In this document: positions 8,165 through 17,301 of the stretch, in pieces
Position numbering within the stretch: the stretch's first letter is position 1
Layout of the letters: the number at the start of each line of letters is the position of its first letter
Source of the DNA: JBHFEI01 sp041928815
GTDB lineage: Bacteria; Pseudomonadota; Alphaproteobacteria; Rhizobiales; Rhizobiaceae
Direction of reading: 5' to 3'
Length of the DNA: 64,000 nt
Assembly: GCF_041928815.1 (NCBI RefSeq)
Contig: NZ_JBHFEI010000001.1
Span: 310,001-374,000 of the forward strand
Notes under the pieces: model-generated
Seen by the model: only the letters and a program-made list of their open reading frames with translations
What the model was told of the DNA's origin: nothing
Databases searched by the model: none
Made by a program: the position numbers and the translations under genes

Positions 8165-8566
8165 ATGAAGAGAGAGATCCTGTGCCTTGCCGCCTTCCTG
8201 TCCGCCTGCGGCACCGCCGCGGCGGAAGGCGCGGGCCGCTACGCCATGCAGAAGACCGAGACCGGCATCGCCCGGCTCGACACGGAGACCGGGGAGGTGT
8301 CGCTCTGCCGCGAGGACGACGGGCAGATGGTCTGCCGGATGGCGGCGGATGAGCGCACGGCCTTCGAACTGGAGCTCGATCTCCTGACCAAACGGGTCGA
8401 GGCGCTGGAAAATGCGGCGTCGGCACCGGCAAATCCGCTCAAACCACGGTTGCCGACGCAGGAAGAGATTGACCAGACGATGAGCCTCATGGAAAGAATG
8501 ATGCGGACATTCATGGGGATCGTGAAGGATTTCGGCCGGGAGGATGCCGAGCCGCAGAAGACCTGA
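8165..8566 (+). CDS. Small exported protein of unknown function
   Basis: A 133-residue protein not recognised beyond resemblance to rhizobial hypotheticals. The N-terminus MKREILCLAAFLSACGTAAA is a short export signal; LSAC (C15) could be a lipobox, or the signal could be cleaved after the AAA. The mature part has two cysteines (SLCREDDGQMVC), suggesting a disulfide or metal contact, a predicted helical/coiled segment (ERTAFELELDLLTKRVEALEN) and a methionine-rich C-terminal helix. It lies 75 bases upstream of the response regulator on the same strand and might share its transcript. Confidence 0.7.
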   Translation: MKREILCLAAFLSACGTAAAEGAGRYAMQKTETGIARLDTETGEVSLCREDDGQMVCRMAADERTAFELELDLLTKRVEALENAASAPANPLKPRLPTQEEIDQTMSLMERMMRTFMGIVKDFGREDAEPQKT

Positions 8567-8641
8567 GGTCTCCCGGAATGGCGTCATGGCGCGGAACGCG
8601 GACGGAGGATCCGGCGACCGCGCCGTACCGGGAGGACGCGC

Positions 8642-9286
8642 ATGGCCGACAATCTCACCATCATCATCGCCGACGACCATCCGCTGTTTCGCGGCGCGAT
8701 GCGCCAGGCGCTCTCTTCCATGGCGGGCGACACGAGGATCGTCGAGGCCGGCGATTTCTCCGACGTGCGCGCCGCGATCGAGGGCTGTCCCGAAGCGGAC
8801 CTGCTGCTGCTCGACCTGACCATGCCGGGGGTCAGCGGCCTTTCGGGGCTGATCGCGCTGCGGGCGGAGTTTCCGAGCCTGCCCGTGGTCGTGGTCTCGG
8901 CCCATGACGATGCCGCGACGATCCAGCGGGCGCTGGCGCTCGGCGCCTCCGGCTTCCTGTCGAAATCCGCCGGCATCGACGAGATCCGCGACGGCGTCGA
9001 CACGGTGATCGCCGGCAACGTCTATACGCCGCGCGACTATCAGGGAGCGGAGCAGGAGCCGGAGGTCAAGGCGCTGCTGAACCGGCTGCAGACGCTGACG
9101 CCGCAGCAGTCGCGCGTGCTCGGCATGCTCGCCGAAGGCCTGCTCAACAAGCAGATCGCCTACGAGCTCGGCGTGTCCGAGGCGACGATCAAGGCGCATG
9201 TCTCGGCGATCTTGCTGAAGCTCAACGTCGACAGCCGCACCCAGGCGGTCATCCAGCTCTCGAAGATCGGCGCGGTGGCGGCCTGA
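8642..9286 (+). CDS. LuxR/NarL-type response regulator (CrbR-like)
   Basis: A 214-residue cytosolic transcription factor. The receiver domain spans about residues 5-120, with acidic DD (11-12), phospho-acceptor D58 in LLLLDLT and the conserved late lysine in LSKSAG. The LuxR helix-turn-helix is at about 148-210 (LTPQQSRVLGMLAEGLLNKQ, then SEATIKAHVSAILLKL). GGAGG precedes the ATG. It converges on a symporter-kinase hybrid, and this pairing matches CrbS/CrbR (MxtR/ErdR in pseudomonads), known to control acetate use through acs. That assignment rests on domain architecture and adjacency, not on a search. An 8-bp hairpin lies between the two genes. Confidence 0.88.
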   Translation: MADNLTIIIADDHPLFRGAMRQALSSMAGDTRIVEAGDFSDVRAAIEGCPEADLLLLDLTMPGVSGLSGLIALRAEFPSLPVVVVSAHDDAATIQRALALGASGFLSKSAGIDEIRDGVDTVIAGNVYTPRDYQGAEQEPEVKALLNRLQTLTPQQSRVLGMLAEGLLNKQIAYELGVSEATIKAHVSAILLKLNVDSRTQAVIQLSKIGAVAA

Positions 9287-9345
9287 CGCGCCGCGCCGGA
9301 AGCAGATCGCGATGCTTCGGATCCGTGCCCTTGCGCCCGTCCTTT

Positions 9346-9367
9346 CGCAAGACCGCCGGGTCTTGCG
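9346..9367. terminator. Hairpin between convergent regulator and kinase genes
   Basis: A perfect 8-bp stem (CGCAAGAC / GTCTTGCG) with a 6-base loop lies between the convergent stops. There is no T-run, so termination would be weak or factor-dependent. The surrounding bases (about 9303-9375) resemble a degenerate copy of the interspersed repeat, including ATCGCGAT, a GGATCCG stretch and the CGCAA/TTGCG arms, so the hairpin probably descends from a repeat. Confidence 0.5.
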
Positions 9368-9376
9368 TGGCATGCC

Positions 9377-12300
9377 TCACTCGGCGGCGACCTTGCGGGA
9401 CGCCGAGAGCTGCGTCAGCCAGGCGCGCAGCGACGCCGGGCGCACCGGCTTGTTCTGCAAGGCCACCGCGTCCTGCTCGGCGGCACCCCGCACCTCCGGC
9501 GAACGGTCGGCCGTGACGAGAAGGGCCGGGATCGCCGCGCCATAGGCCCGGCGCACGGCGGCGATCGCCAGGATGCCGGTGCCGTCGCCGAGATGATAGT
9601 CGGCGATGACCGCATCCGGAGGCGGCACCCCGGCGGGATCGATCGCTTCGCAGGCGGAAAGCGAATCGAGCGCGACGACGCTGCAGCCCCATCCGCCGAG
9701 CAGCACCCGCATGCCGTCGAGAATGCGCTTTTCGTTGTCGATGCAGAAGACGCGCAGGCCCGACAGCGGCTCGGAGGCGCGGACCGGCACCGGCGCGGGT
9801 TGCGTGCGGACACGGCCCGGGACATGCCGGTCGACCGGCAGGGTGACGCGGAACACCGTGCCGTGGCCCTGGCGCGACTGCAGGTCGACGGGGTGGTTCA
9901 GCACGCGGGCGATGCGGTCGACGATCGACAGGCCGAGGCCGAGGCCGGCGGCCGTGCGCGCACCTTCGTCGAGCCGGGCGAACTCCTTGAAGACGGTGCG
10001 GAACTTCGATGCTGGGATGCCGATGCCGGAATCGAAGACCTCGACCACCGCCCTGTCGGCACGGCGCCGCACGCCGACGAGGACACGGCCGGAGAGCGTG
10101 TACTTGATCGCGTTCGACACGAGGTTCTGCACCAGCCGGCGCAACAGGTTCGGGTCGGTGCGCACCGTAAGCGAGGTCGGCATGATCGTCAGCCGGAGGC
10201 CCTTGGCGCGGGCGATCGGCTGGAAATCGGTCTCGATGCGGCGCAAGAGCTCGTTCAGTTCGACCGACTGGATGCGCGGCTTCATCGCGCCGGTATCGAG
10301 GCGCGACAGGTCGAGCACGGCGCCGAGGATGGTCTCGACCGATTCGAGCGAGGAATCGATGTTCTGCACCAGGATGCGCTCGCTCGAATCGCCGAGGCGC
10401 TCGACCAGCGAGGAGGAATAGAGCCGGGCGGCGTTCAGCGGCTGGAGGATGTCGTGGCCGGCGGCGGCGAAGAAGCGCGTCTTGCCGATATTGGCGTCGT
10501 CGGCGGCGGCGCGCGCCTCGGCGAGTTCGCGGTTGACGCGGGTGAGCTCTGCGGTGCGCTCGGCGACGCGCTGTTCCAGCGTCTCGTTCGCCTGTTTCAG
10601 CGCCATGTCGGCGGCGACGCGCTGGGTGATGTCGGTATAGGTGGTGACGATGCCCTTGTCCGGCATGGCGTTGGTGCGCACCTCGATGATGCGCGCGCCG
10701 CCGGAAAGCGCGAGCTGGAACGGCGTGTCGAGGGTGAAGACATTCTCGACCAGCGCCTTTTCCTCGTCCGGGGCGATGTCGCCGCGCTCGACGAGGATCG
10801 AGACGATGCCGGCGAGCGGAAAGCCGACCTGGCCGGCATGCTCCGGCAGGTCGAGAAGCTGGCGGAAGCGGCGGTTCCAGGTGATCAGCGTGCTGGAGCT
10901 GTCGAAGACGGCGATGCCCTGGTCCATCTGCGACAGCGCCGTCTGCAGCATGTCCTGATTGTATTGCAGCGCCTCGCTCGCCTGGTCGAGCAGCCAGGCG
11001 GTGTCCGAGGAGGCATCGTCCATGCGCTGGAGCACGAGCGAGAGCACGAGACGGGCCGAGGACGAGCCGATGGCGCTGCCGAGAAGCTGCTCGGAGAAAT
11101 GGACGAGCGCCATGTCGGCGGGTTCGGCATCGGCGAAGCGGCGACCGGACTGGCGCTCGTAGCTGGTGAACGAGCGGCGCATGCGCTCCTCGCCGAGATA
11201 TTTGGCGATCGTCGTCTTCAGGTCGGCGACGGTGACCTTGGTCTTGCGGCCGCGAAAGCTGCGTTCGGAGCGGGATTTGCGCCGGATGAAGACGGCCGCC
11301 TGCAGCCGTTCCAGCGGCTTCGGCGCCCGCGTCATCGAGCCGACGACATAGGCGACGACATTGACGAGGAGGCTCAGCGCCACGGCATTGACGAGCGGAT
11401 CGGCGGACGGCCCGGAAAACAGGCCATGGAAGGGAAAAAGGAAGGAGAGGACGGCGGCGGCGACCAGAGAATTGTCCGGCCCGCCGAGGCTCGGCAGGAA
11501 GAGGAGATAGGCCCAGACGAAGATGCCGGACAGCATGCCGGCGATCGCGCCGCGCGCATTCGCCTGGCGCCAGACGAGCCCGCCGAACAGCGCCGGCGCC
11601 ATCTGGGCGATCGCGGCGAAGGCGAGCAGGCCGAGCGAGGCGAGCCCGGCGCTCATGTCGGCGGCGCGGTAATAGGCATAGCCGAGCAACAGCACGACGA
11701 GGATGGCGGTGCGGCGGATGTTGAGCAGCGTGCCCGCGATGCTGTCGACCTGCGCCGTGCGGCCCATCAGGTTGCGGCGCAGGAACACCGGCATGACGAT
11801 GTCGTTCGACACCATGATCGACAGCGCGACGGAGGCGACGATGACCATGGCGGTCGCCGCCGAGAAGCCGCCGATGAAGGTGAAAAGCGTGAGCAGCGGC
11901 ACGTCGCCGGCAAGCGGCAGGGTCAAAAGGTAGAGATCGGCCTCGCCGGTGCCGGAGAATTTCAGGATGCCGGCCAGCGCCACCGGCAGCACGGCGAGGT
12001 TGATCGCCACCAGATAGAGCGGGAAGAGGATGCCGGCGGTGCGCAGTTCCGCATCCGTGCGGTTCTCGACGACGGTGACGTGGAACTGGCGCGGCAGCAT
12101 GATGATCGCCACGCAGGAAAGGCCGATCAGAAGCAGCCAGCGCGGCAGCGGCGTGTCGTACTGAAGCGCCGCGACCGCCTTCGGATGGGCGAGCGCCTGC
12201 GTCCAGAGGTCGCCCGGCCCGTCGAACAGGACGAACAGCACATAGGCGCCGGCGGCGAGCATGGCGACGAGCTTCACCACCGATTCCATCGAGATCGCCA

Positions 12301-12883
12301 GGATCAGCCCGTCCTGGTGCTCGGTCGCGTCCGTGTGGCGCGTGCCGAAGACGATGGCGAAACAGGCGAGGAACAGGGTGACGAGCAGCGGCAGGTCGAT
12401 CGAGGCGGGGCCGGAGCCGAAGCCGTATTCGCTGGTGTCGATCATCGCGCTGACCGAGCTCGACACCGCCTTCAGCTGGAGCGCGATATAGGGAATGGCG
12501 CCGATCAGCGAGATCAGCGCGACGATGGCGGCGACCGCCGGGTTCTTCCCGTAGCGGGCGGCGATGAAATCGGCGACGGAGGTGAGCTTCTCCGCCTTGG
12601 CGAGCTGGATGATGCGGCGGATCAGCGGCAGGCCGAGCGTGAACATCAGGATCGGGCCGATATAGATGCCGGTGAATTCCAGCCCGTGTTCCGCCGCGAG
12701 CCCGACTCCGCCGAAATAGGTCCAGGAGGTACAGTAGATCGCAAGGCTCAGCGCATAGACGAGCGGCCGCCCTCGCGTCACCGGCGGGCGCCCGCGCGTC
12801 TTGCGGTCGCCATAGCTCGCCACGGCGAAGAGCAGCGTCAAATAGGCGAAGGCCGAAGCGAAGATCACGGACGCCGACAGCAT
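9377..12883 (-). CDS. Symporter-coupled hybrid histidine kinase (CrbS-like)
   Basis: A 1168-residue inner-membrane sensor. Residues 1 to about 530 form a sodium/solute symporter (SLC5/PutP-like) domain with about 13 helices. About 550-640 resembles the STAC linker domain (RRSFTSYERQSGRRF onward), followed by a PAS_7-like domain (about 660-770, QMDQGIAVFDSSSTLITWNRR). The HisKA domain carries H810 in FFAAAGHDILQPL, the HATPase shows LVQNLVSNAIKY and the GLGLGLS lid, and a C-terminal receiver has D1095 in VIADYHLGDG. The ATG at 12883 has an excellent GGAGG ribosome-binding site; the frame is open 18 codons further. Known CrbS/MxtR proteins sense acetate-related signals and phosphorylate a LuxR-type partner, which here would be the regulator at 8642. 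Confidence 0.9.
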   Translation of the reverse strand: MLSASVIFASAFAYLTLLFAVASYGDRKTRGRPPVTRGRPLVYALSLAIYCTSWTYFGGVGLAAEHGLEFTGIYIGPILMFTLGLPLIRRIIQLAKAEKLTSVADFIAARYGKNPAVAAIVALISLIGAIPYIALQLKAVSSSVSAMIDTSEYGFGSGPASIDLPLLVTLFLACFAIVFGTRHTDATEHQDGLILAISMESVVKLVAMLAAGAYVLFVLFDGPGDLWTQALAHPKAVAALQYDTPLPRWLLLIGLSCVAIIMLPRQFHVTVVENRTDAELRTAGILFPLYLVAINLAVLPVALAGILKFSGTGEADLYLLTLPLAGDVPLLTLFTFIGGFSAATAMVIVASVALSIMVSNDIVMPVFLRRNLMGRTAQVDSIAGTLLNIRRTAILVVLLLGYAYYRAADMSAGLASLGLLAFAAIAQMAPALFGGLVWRQANARGAIAGMLSGIFVWAYLLFLPSLGGPDNSLVAAAVLSFLFPFHGLFSGPSADPLVNAVALSLLVNVVAYVVGSMTRAPKPLERLQAAVFIRRKSRSERSFRGRKTKVTVADLKTTIAKYLGEERMRRSFTSYERQSGRRFADAEPADMALVHFSEQLLGSAIGSSSARLVLSLVLQRMDDASSDTAWLLDQASEALQYNQDMLQTALSQMDQGIAVFDSSSTLITWNRRFRQLLDLPEHAGQVGFPLAGIVSILVERGDIAPDEEKALVENVFTLDTPFQLALSGGARIIEVRTNAMPDKGIVTTYTDITQRVAADMALKQANETLEQRVAERTAELTRVNRELAEARAAADDANIGKTRFFAAAGHDILQPLNAARLYSSSLVERLGDSSERILVQNIDSSLESVETILGAVLDLSRLDTGAMKPRIQSVELNELLRRIETDFQPIARAKGLRLTIMPTSLTVRTDPNLLRRLVQNLVSNAIKYTLSGRVLVGVRRRADRAVVEVFDSGIGIPASKFRTVFKEFARLDEGARTAAGLGLGLSIVDRIARVLNHPVDLQSRQGHGTVFRVTLPVDRHVPGRVRTQPAPVPVRASEPLSGLRVFCIDNEKRILDGMRVLLGGWGCSVVALDSLSACEAIDPAGVPPPDAVIADYHLGDGTGILAIAAVRRAYGAAIPALLVTADRSPEVRGAAEQDAVALQNKPVRPASLRAWLTQLSASRKVAAE

Positions 12884-13037
12884 TGTTTTTCCTCCGCCGC
12901 CAGCATAGGCCAAGCCCTCCGCGAAGAAAATCGGCACGGCCTCAGCCTTAAGTCATAGAGGGAGGCGGCCGTGACGCACCTTGATTGTGCCCCGGTACAG
13001 GCTAATCTCCGCCATGGGAGGCAACCCGGGGTCCCCT

Positions 13038-13673
13038 ATGGCAGACAAAGCCCGCCTGTTCGGCTTCTGGAATCCGTCGCCGACGAAACACACGCCCTTC
13101 GAGGATGCGCAGGGCATCTTTTCCGGCGCGATGATCGCAGCGCTCGGCATCGGCATCCTGTCGAGCGCCGGGCTGCTCACCGGCGGCACCGCCGGCGTCG
13201 CCTTCCTGCTGCACTACGCAACGGGCTTAAGCTTCGGCCTGATGTTCTTCCTCGTCAACCTGCCCTTCTACTGGCTGTCGCTGCGCCGGCTCGGCTGGGG
13301 TTTCTCGACCAAGACCTTCATCGCCATCGCGCTGACCTCGCTGATCACCGAGGTGCAGCCGAAGCTGATCTCGGTCACCTCGATCAATCCCCTGTGGAGC
13401 GCGCTGCTCGGCGGCCTGCTGCTCGGCTTCAGCCTCTTGGCACTTTATCGCCACCGGGCGAGCCTCGGCGGCATCGGCATCCTCGCCGTCTACCTGCAGG
13501 ACCGCTTCGGCTGGCCGGCCGGCATCGTCCAGCTCGCCTTCGACCTGACCGTGCTCGCCCTTTCCTTCGCCGTGCTCGAACCCCTCGTCATCGGCTGCTC
13601 GGTCGTCGGCGCGGTGACGCTCAACCTCTTCCTCGCCATCAACCACCGCAAGGATCGCTACATCGCGCTTTAG
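13038..13673 (+). CDS. YitT family membrane protein
   Basis: A 211-residue inner-membrane protein with about five or six predicted helices, of the YitT/YczE-type family (function unknown). The sequence after the start, KHTPFEDAQGIFSGAMIAALG, leads into helix one, and LLTGGTAGVAFLLHYATGLS is the glycine-rich family signature. The C-terminal soluble DUF2179 domain of larger YitT proteins is missing, which is usual for the short proteobacterial form. Starts at 12981 (ATG), 13014 and 13038 are in frame; 13038 is preferred for typical length. It is divergent from the hybrid kinase gene. Confidence 0.82.
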   Translation: MADKARLFGFWNPSPTKHTPFEDAQGIFSGAMIAALGIGILSSAGLLTGGTAGVAFLLHYATGLSFGLMFFLVNLPFYWLSLRRLGWGFSTKTFIAIALTSLITEVQPKLISVTSINPLWSALLGGLLLGFSLLALYRHRASLGGIGILAVYLQDRFGWPAGIVQLAFDLTVLALSFAVLEPLVIGCSVVGAVTLNLFLAINHRKDRYIAL

Positions 13674-13715
13674 GCACGCCTTCATTTCGGCCGGCGATCG
13701 ACTACATTCGGTCGT

Positions 13716-16244
13716 GTGAACCAGATCGATACCGCTTTTCCGTCCGAGACCGACCTCGTGCTGCCAAAACTCTTCGGCGACTGGTTCGCGCGAAAGGGCT
13801 GGCGTCCGCGGCCGCACCAGCTCGACCTGCTCATGCGGGTGCGGAGCGGCGAGGACATGCTGCTGATCGCGCCGACCGGCGCCGGCAAGACGCTGGCCGG
13901 CTTCCTGCCGTCGCTGGTGTCGCTGACGCAGCGCGGCCGCGTGCCGCCCGGCACCGCCTTCACCGGCATCCACACGCTCTACATCTCGCCGCTGAAGGCG
14001 CTCGCCGTCGACATCGAGCGCAACCTGATGGCGCCGGTCAGCGAGATGGGCCTGCCGGTCCGCGTCGAGAACCGCACCGGCGACACGCCGCAGGCGAAAC
14101 GCCAGCGGCAGAAGCTCGACCCGCCCGACATCCTTTTGACGACGCCGGAGCAGCTGGCGCTGCTCCTGGCGAACGGCGAGGCCGGGCGGTTCTTCAAGGA
14201 CCTGCGCCATGTCGTGCTCGACGAGCTCCATTCGCTGGTCACTTCGAAGCGCGGCCATCTCCTGGCGCTGGGGCTGGCGCGGCTCAGGGTGCTTTCGCCC
14301 GGCATGCGCGCGATCGGCCTGTCGGCGACGGTCGCCGATCCGATGGACCTGCAGCGCTGGCTGAGCCCCCAGTCAGACGGCGAGGACCGGCATGCCGGCC
14401 TGATCACCGTCGCCGGCGGGGCGAAGCCGGACATTTCCATCCTCGACACGGACGAGCGCGTGCCCTGGTCTGGCCATTCGGCCCGCTATGCGCTTCCCGG
14501 CATCTACGCGGCGATCAAGGCGCACCGGACGACGCTGATCTTCGTCAATACCCGCAGCCAGGCCGAGCTTCTGTTCCAGTCGCTCTGGTCGATCAACGAG
14601 GACACGCTGCCGATCGCGCTGCATCACGGTTCGCTCGATGTCGGCCAGCGACGGCGGGTGGAGGCTGCGATGTCGGAGAACCGGCTTCGCGCCGTCGTCG
14701 CCACCTCGACGCTCGACCTCGGCATCGACTGGGGCGATGTCGATCTCGTCATCCATGTCGGCGCGCCGAAGGGGGCGAGCCGGCTGGCGCAGCGCATCGG
14801 CCGCTCGAACCACCGGATGGACGAGCCGAGCAAGGCGATCCTGGTTCCCGCCAACCGATTCGAGGTGCTGGAATGCCAGGCGGCGCTCGATGCCAGTTCC
14901 CTCGGCGCGCAGGACACGCCGCCCGTCGGGCGCGGCGCGCTCGACGTGCTCGCCCAGCACGTGCTCGGCATGGCCTGCGCCGAGCCCTTCGATCCGCTCG
15001 CGCTCTACGACGAGATCCTGAGCGCCGCGCCCTATGCCGATCTGACCTGGGAGACCTTCGAGCGCGTCGTCGATTTCGTCGCGACCGGCGGCTACGCGCT
15101 GCGCGCCTATGACCGCTATGCCCGCATCCGCCGGACGCCGGAGGGGCGCTACCGCGTCGCCAATCCGAAGGTCGCCCAGCAGTACCGCCTCAACATCGGC
15201 ACCATCATCGAATACCCGATGCTGAACGTCCGGCTCATCAAACCCGGCAGGGCGGCGGTGTCGCGCGGCGGCATGGCTCTCGGCAAGGTCGAGGAGTATT
15301 TCGTCGAGATGCTCTCGCCCGGCGACACGTTCCTCTTCTCCGGCAAGGTCTTGCGCTTCGAGGGCATCCGCGAGAACGAATGCCTCGTCTCCCAAGGCTA
15401 CACGCTCGACCCGAAGGTACCCTCCTATGCCGGCGGAAAGTTCCCGCTCTCGACATATCTTGCCGACGGCGTGCGGCGCATGCTCGCCGACCCGGACGAG
15501 CAGACGCGCCTGCCGGACCAGGTGCGCGACTGGCTGGCGCTGCAGCGCGACGCCTCGATGCTGCCGGCCGAAAGCGACCTCCTGATCGAGACCTTTCCGC
15601 GCGGGCAGCGCTTCTACATGGTGATCTACGCCTTCGAGGGGCGGCTGGCGCACCAGACGCTCGGCATGCTGCTGACGCGCCGCCTCGACCGGGGCGGGCT
15701 GAAGCCGCTCGGCTTCGTCGCCACCGACTATGCGCTGGCGATCTGGGCGCTCGACGATCTCGGCCAGGCCTTCGCGGAACGGCTGCCGCTTGCCGGCCTC
15801 TTCGACGAGGACATGCTCGGCGACGATCTCGAAGCCTGGCTCGACGAATCCTTCCTCCTGAAGCGCACCTTCCGCAACTGCGCCGTGATCGGCGGGCTGA
15901 TCGACCAGCGCCATCCGGGGCAGGAAAAGTCGGGCCGCCAGGTGACGGTCTCCGCCGACCTCATCTACGACGTGCTGCGCAGCCACGAGCCGGACCATAT
16001 CCTGCTCGAGGCGACGCGCAACGATGCGGCAACGGGCCTTTTGGACATTCAGCGACTTGGCGATATGCTGAAGCGAATCAAGGGCCATATCGTCCACCGG
16101 AGGCTTTCGCGGATTTCGCCGCTCGCCGTGCCGGTGATGCTGGAGATCGGCAAGGAACCGGTGGCGGGCGAGGCGCAGGACGCCGTTCTCGCCGAAGCCG
16201 CCGAGGACCTGATCGAGGAAGCGATGGCGGGCCTTGCCCCCTGA
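13716..16244 (+). CDS. Ligase-associated DEXH-box DNA helicase (Lhr-like)
   Basis: An 842-residue ATP-dependent superfamily 2 helicase of the Lhr-core type, usually annotated as ligase-associated DNA damage response helicase. Visible motifs are Q-like RPRPHQLDLL, Walker A APTGAGKTLAGF (about residue 50), Ia YISPLKALAVD, Walker B VLDELHSL (DELH), motif III LSATVADP, motif IV IFVNTRSQAELLF, motif V TSTLDLGIDWGDVDLV and motif VI QRIGRSNHRMD. Lhr-specific winged-helix and beta-barrel regions follow. The start is GTG at 13716. The pdeM nuclease follows after 36 bases, as expected for this repair module, but the ligase and exonuclease genes are not in the window. Confidence 0.93.
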   Translation: MNQIDTAFPSETDLVLPKLFGDWFARKGWRPRPHQLDLLMRVRSGEDMLLIAPTGAGKTLAGFLPSLVSLTQRGRVPPGTAFTGIHTLYISPLKALAVDIERNLMAPVSEMGLPVRVENRTGDTPQAKRQRQKLDPPDILLTTPEQLALLLANGEAGRFFKDLRHVVLDELHSLVTSKRGHLLALGLARLRVLSPGMRAIGLSATVADPMDLQRWLSPQSDGEDRHAGLITVAGGAKPDISILDTDERVPWSGHSARYALPGIYAAIKAHRTTLIFVNTRSQAELLFQSLWSINEDTLPIALHHGSLDVGQRRRVEAAMSENRLRAVVATSTLDLGIDWGDVDLVIHVGAPKGASRLAQRIGRSNHRMDEPSKAILVPANRFEVLECQAALDASSLGAQDTPPVGRGALDVLAQHVLGMACAEPFDPLALYDEILSAAPYADLTWETFERVVDFVATGGYALRAYDRYARIRRTPEGRYRVANPKVAQQYRLNIGTIIEYPMLNVRLIKPGRAAVSRGGMALGKVEEYFVEMLSPGDTFLFSGKVLRFEGIRENECLVSQGYTLDPKVPSYAGGKFPLSTYLADGVRRMLADPDEQTRLPDQVRDWLALQRDASMLPAESDLLIETFPRGQRFYMVIYAFEGRLAHQTLGMLLTRRLDRGGLKPLGFVATDYALAIWALDDLGQAFAERLPLAGLFDEDMLGDDLEAWLDESFLLKRTFRNCAVIGGLIDQRHPGQEKSGRQVTVSADLIYDVLRSHEPDHILLEATRNDAATGLLDIQRLGDMLKRIKGHIVHRRLSRISPLAVPVMLEIGKEPVAGEAQDAVLAEAAEDLIEEAMAGLAP

Positions 16245-16280
16245 TCATCGGGGGCGGACACGGCACATGGAAAGATCGGC

Positions 16281-17009
16281 ATGACACGCATCGCGCTCGC
16301 CACCGCGCCCCCGGACCTCGCCTTCGCACCGGTGGTCGAAACCGCCGTGAACGGCGTCCACGCCCTGCTCGATCCGCTCGGCGGCCTGGTCCTGCCCGAT
16401 GACGGCATCCTCGTCGTCTCCGACCTGCATCTGGAAAAGGGCGCCGCCTTTGCCCGGCGCGGAATGATGCTGCCGCCCTACGACACGCTGGCGACGCTGA
16501 AGCTGCTCGCCCGCCTGGTCGACCGCCACGACCCGAAGGTCGTCGTCAGCCTCGGCGACACGTTCCACGACCGCGTCGGCGCCGCGATGATGCCGCAACC
16601 CTTCCGCGAGATGATCGCCGCGATGGCGCGCGGGCGCGAATGGATCTGGATCGCCGGCAACCATGATCCGGACGGCGTCGCCGACCTTCCGGGGGTCTTC
16701 CTAGACACCTTCCGCCACGGGGCGCTCACCTTCCGCCACGAGCCCTCGCTCGGACCGTCGACGCGCGGCGAGATCGCCGGGCACCTGCATCCGGCGGCCG
16801 TGGTGACGCGGCGGGAGAAATCCGTGCGCCGCGCCTGCTTCGCCACCGACGGCGCCCGGCTGATCATGCCGGCCTTCGGCGTCACCACCGGCGGGCTCGA
16901 CCTCAGGCACAAGGCGATGACCGGCCTCTTCGACCGCGCCGCGCTGATCGCGCATCTCCTCGGCCGCGACCGGATCTATTCCGTGCGGTTTTCCAACCTC
17001 GCCGGCTGA
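16281..17009 (+). CDS. pdeM: Ligase-associated endonuclease PdeM (metallophosphoesterase)
   Basis: A 242-residue calcineurin-like metallophosphoesterase. The metal-binding motifs are in order: VVSDLHLEKG (DxH), SLGDTFHD (GDxxxD-like), IAGNHDPD (GNHD) and AGHLHP (GHxH) at about residue 172. The family works with an Lhr-type helicase, an ATP-dependent DNA ligase and an MBL-fold exonuclease in predicted DNA repair. It directly follows the helicase gene (36-base gap), which supports the assignment. Its stop is 2 bases from the stop of a convergent minus-strand gene, with no spacer for a terminator. Confidence 0.93.
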   Translation: MTRIALATAPPDLAFAPVVETAVNGVHALLDPLGGLVLPDDGILVVSDLHLEKGAAFARRGMMLPPYDTLATLKLLARLVDRHDPKVVVSLGDTFHDRVGAAMMPQPFREMIAAMARGREWIWIAGNHDPDGVADLPGVFLDTFRHGALTFRHEPSLGPSTRGEIAGHLHPAAVVTRREKSVRRACFATDGARLIMPAFGVTTGGLDLRHKAMTGLFDRAALIAHLLGRDRIYSVRFSNLAG

Positions 17010-17011
17010 GG

Positions 17012-17248
17012 TCAGAAGGCGTTGAAGGTCAGCGTCGTCAGCGAGCGGGCGATGCCCGGCACGCTTGCGATGCTGTCGTTGATGAACTTGCCGACGTCCT
17101 CGCCTTCCTCGACATAGATCTTCAGCAGAAGGTCGTAGTCGCCGCTGGTCGAGTACATTTCCGAGACGATTTCCTTGCGGTAGATCTCGTCGGCGACCGC
17201 ATAGGTCTTGCCGGGCTGGCACTGGATCTGGACGAAAATCGGCTTCAT
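17012..17248 (-). CDS. Lrp/AsnC ligand-binding (RAM) domain protein
   Basis: A 78-residue stand-alone regulation-of-amino-acid-metabolism domain without the helix-turn-helix of full Lrp/AsnC regulators. The pattern of a first strand (MKPIFVQIQCQPG), a helix with AVADEIYRK, then STSGDYDLLLKIYVEEGEDV and the final strand TTLTFNAF is the family's ferredoxin-like fold. Such short proteins may bind amino acids and modify partner regulators; the ligand is unknown. The start at 17248 is preceded by GAGGCAAGACCG. It is 53 bases upstream of nothing else on its strand, and the TIGR02186 gene lies directly 5' of it, so co-transcription is possible. Confidence 0.9.
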   Translation of the reverse strand: MKPIFVQIQCQPGKTYAVADEIYRKEIVSEMYSTSGDYDLLLKIYVEEGEDVGKFINDSIASVPGIARSLTTLTFNAF

Positions 17249-17301
17249 CGGTCTTGCCTCGCTGTTTCAGCGCCCTGATGTGGGCCATCCGTCGCGCGCG
17301 G

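Noticed and set aside
9593..12958. Long plus-strand open frame opposite the hybrid kinase
   Set aside because: Arg/Asp/Gly-rich low-complexity translation with no motif, while the minus strand encodes a clear multi-domain kinase.
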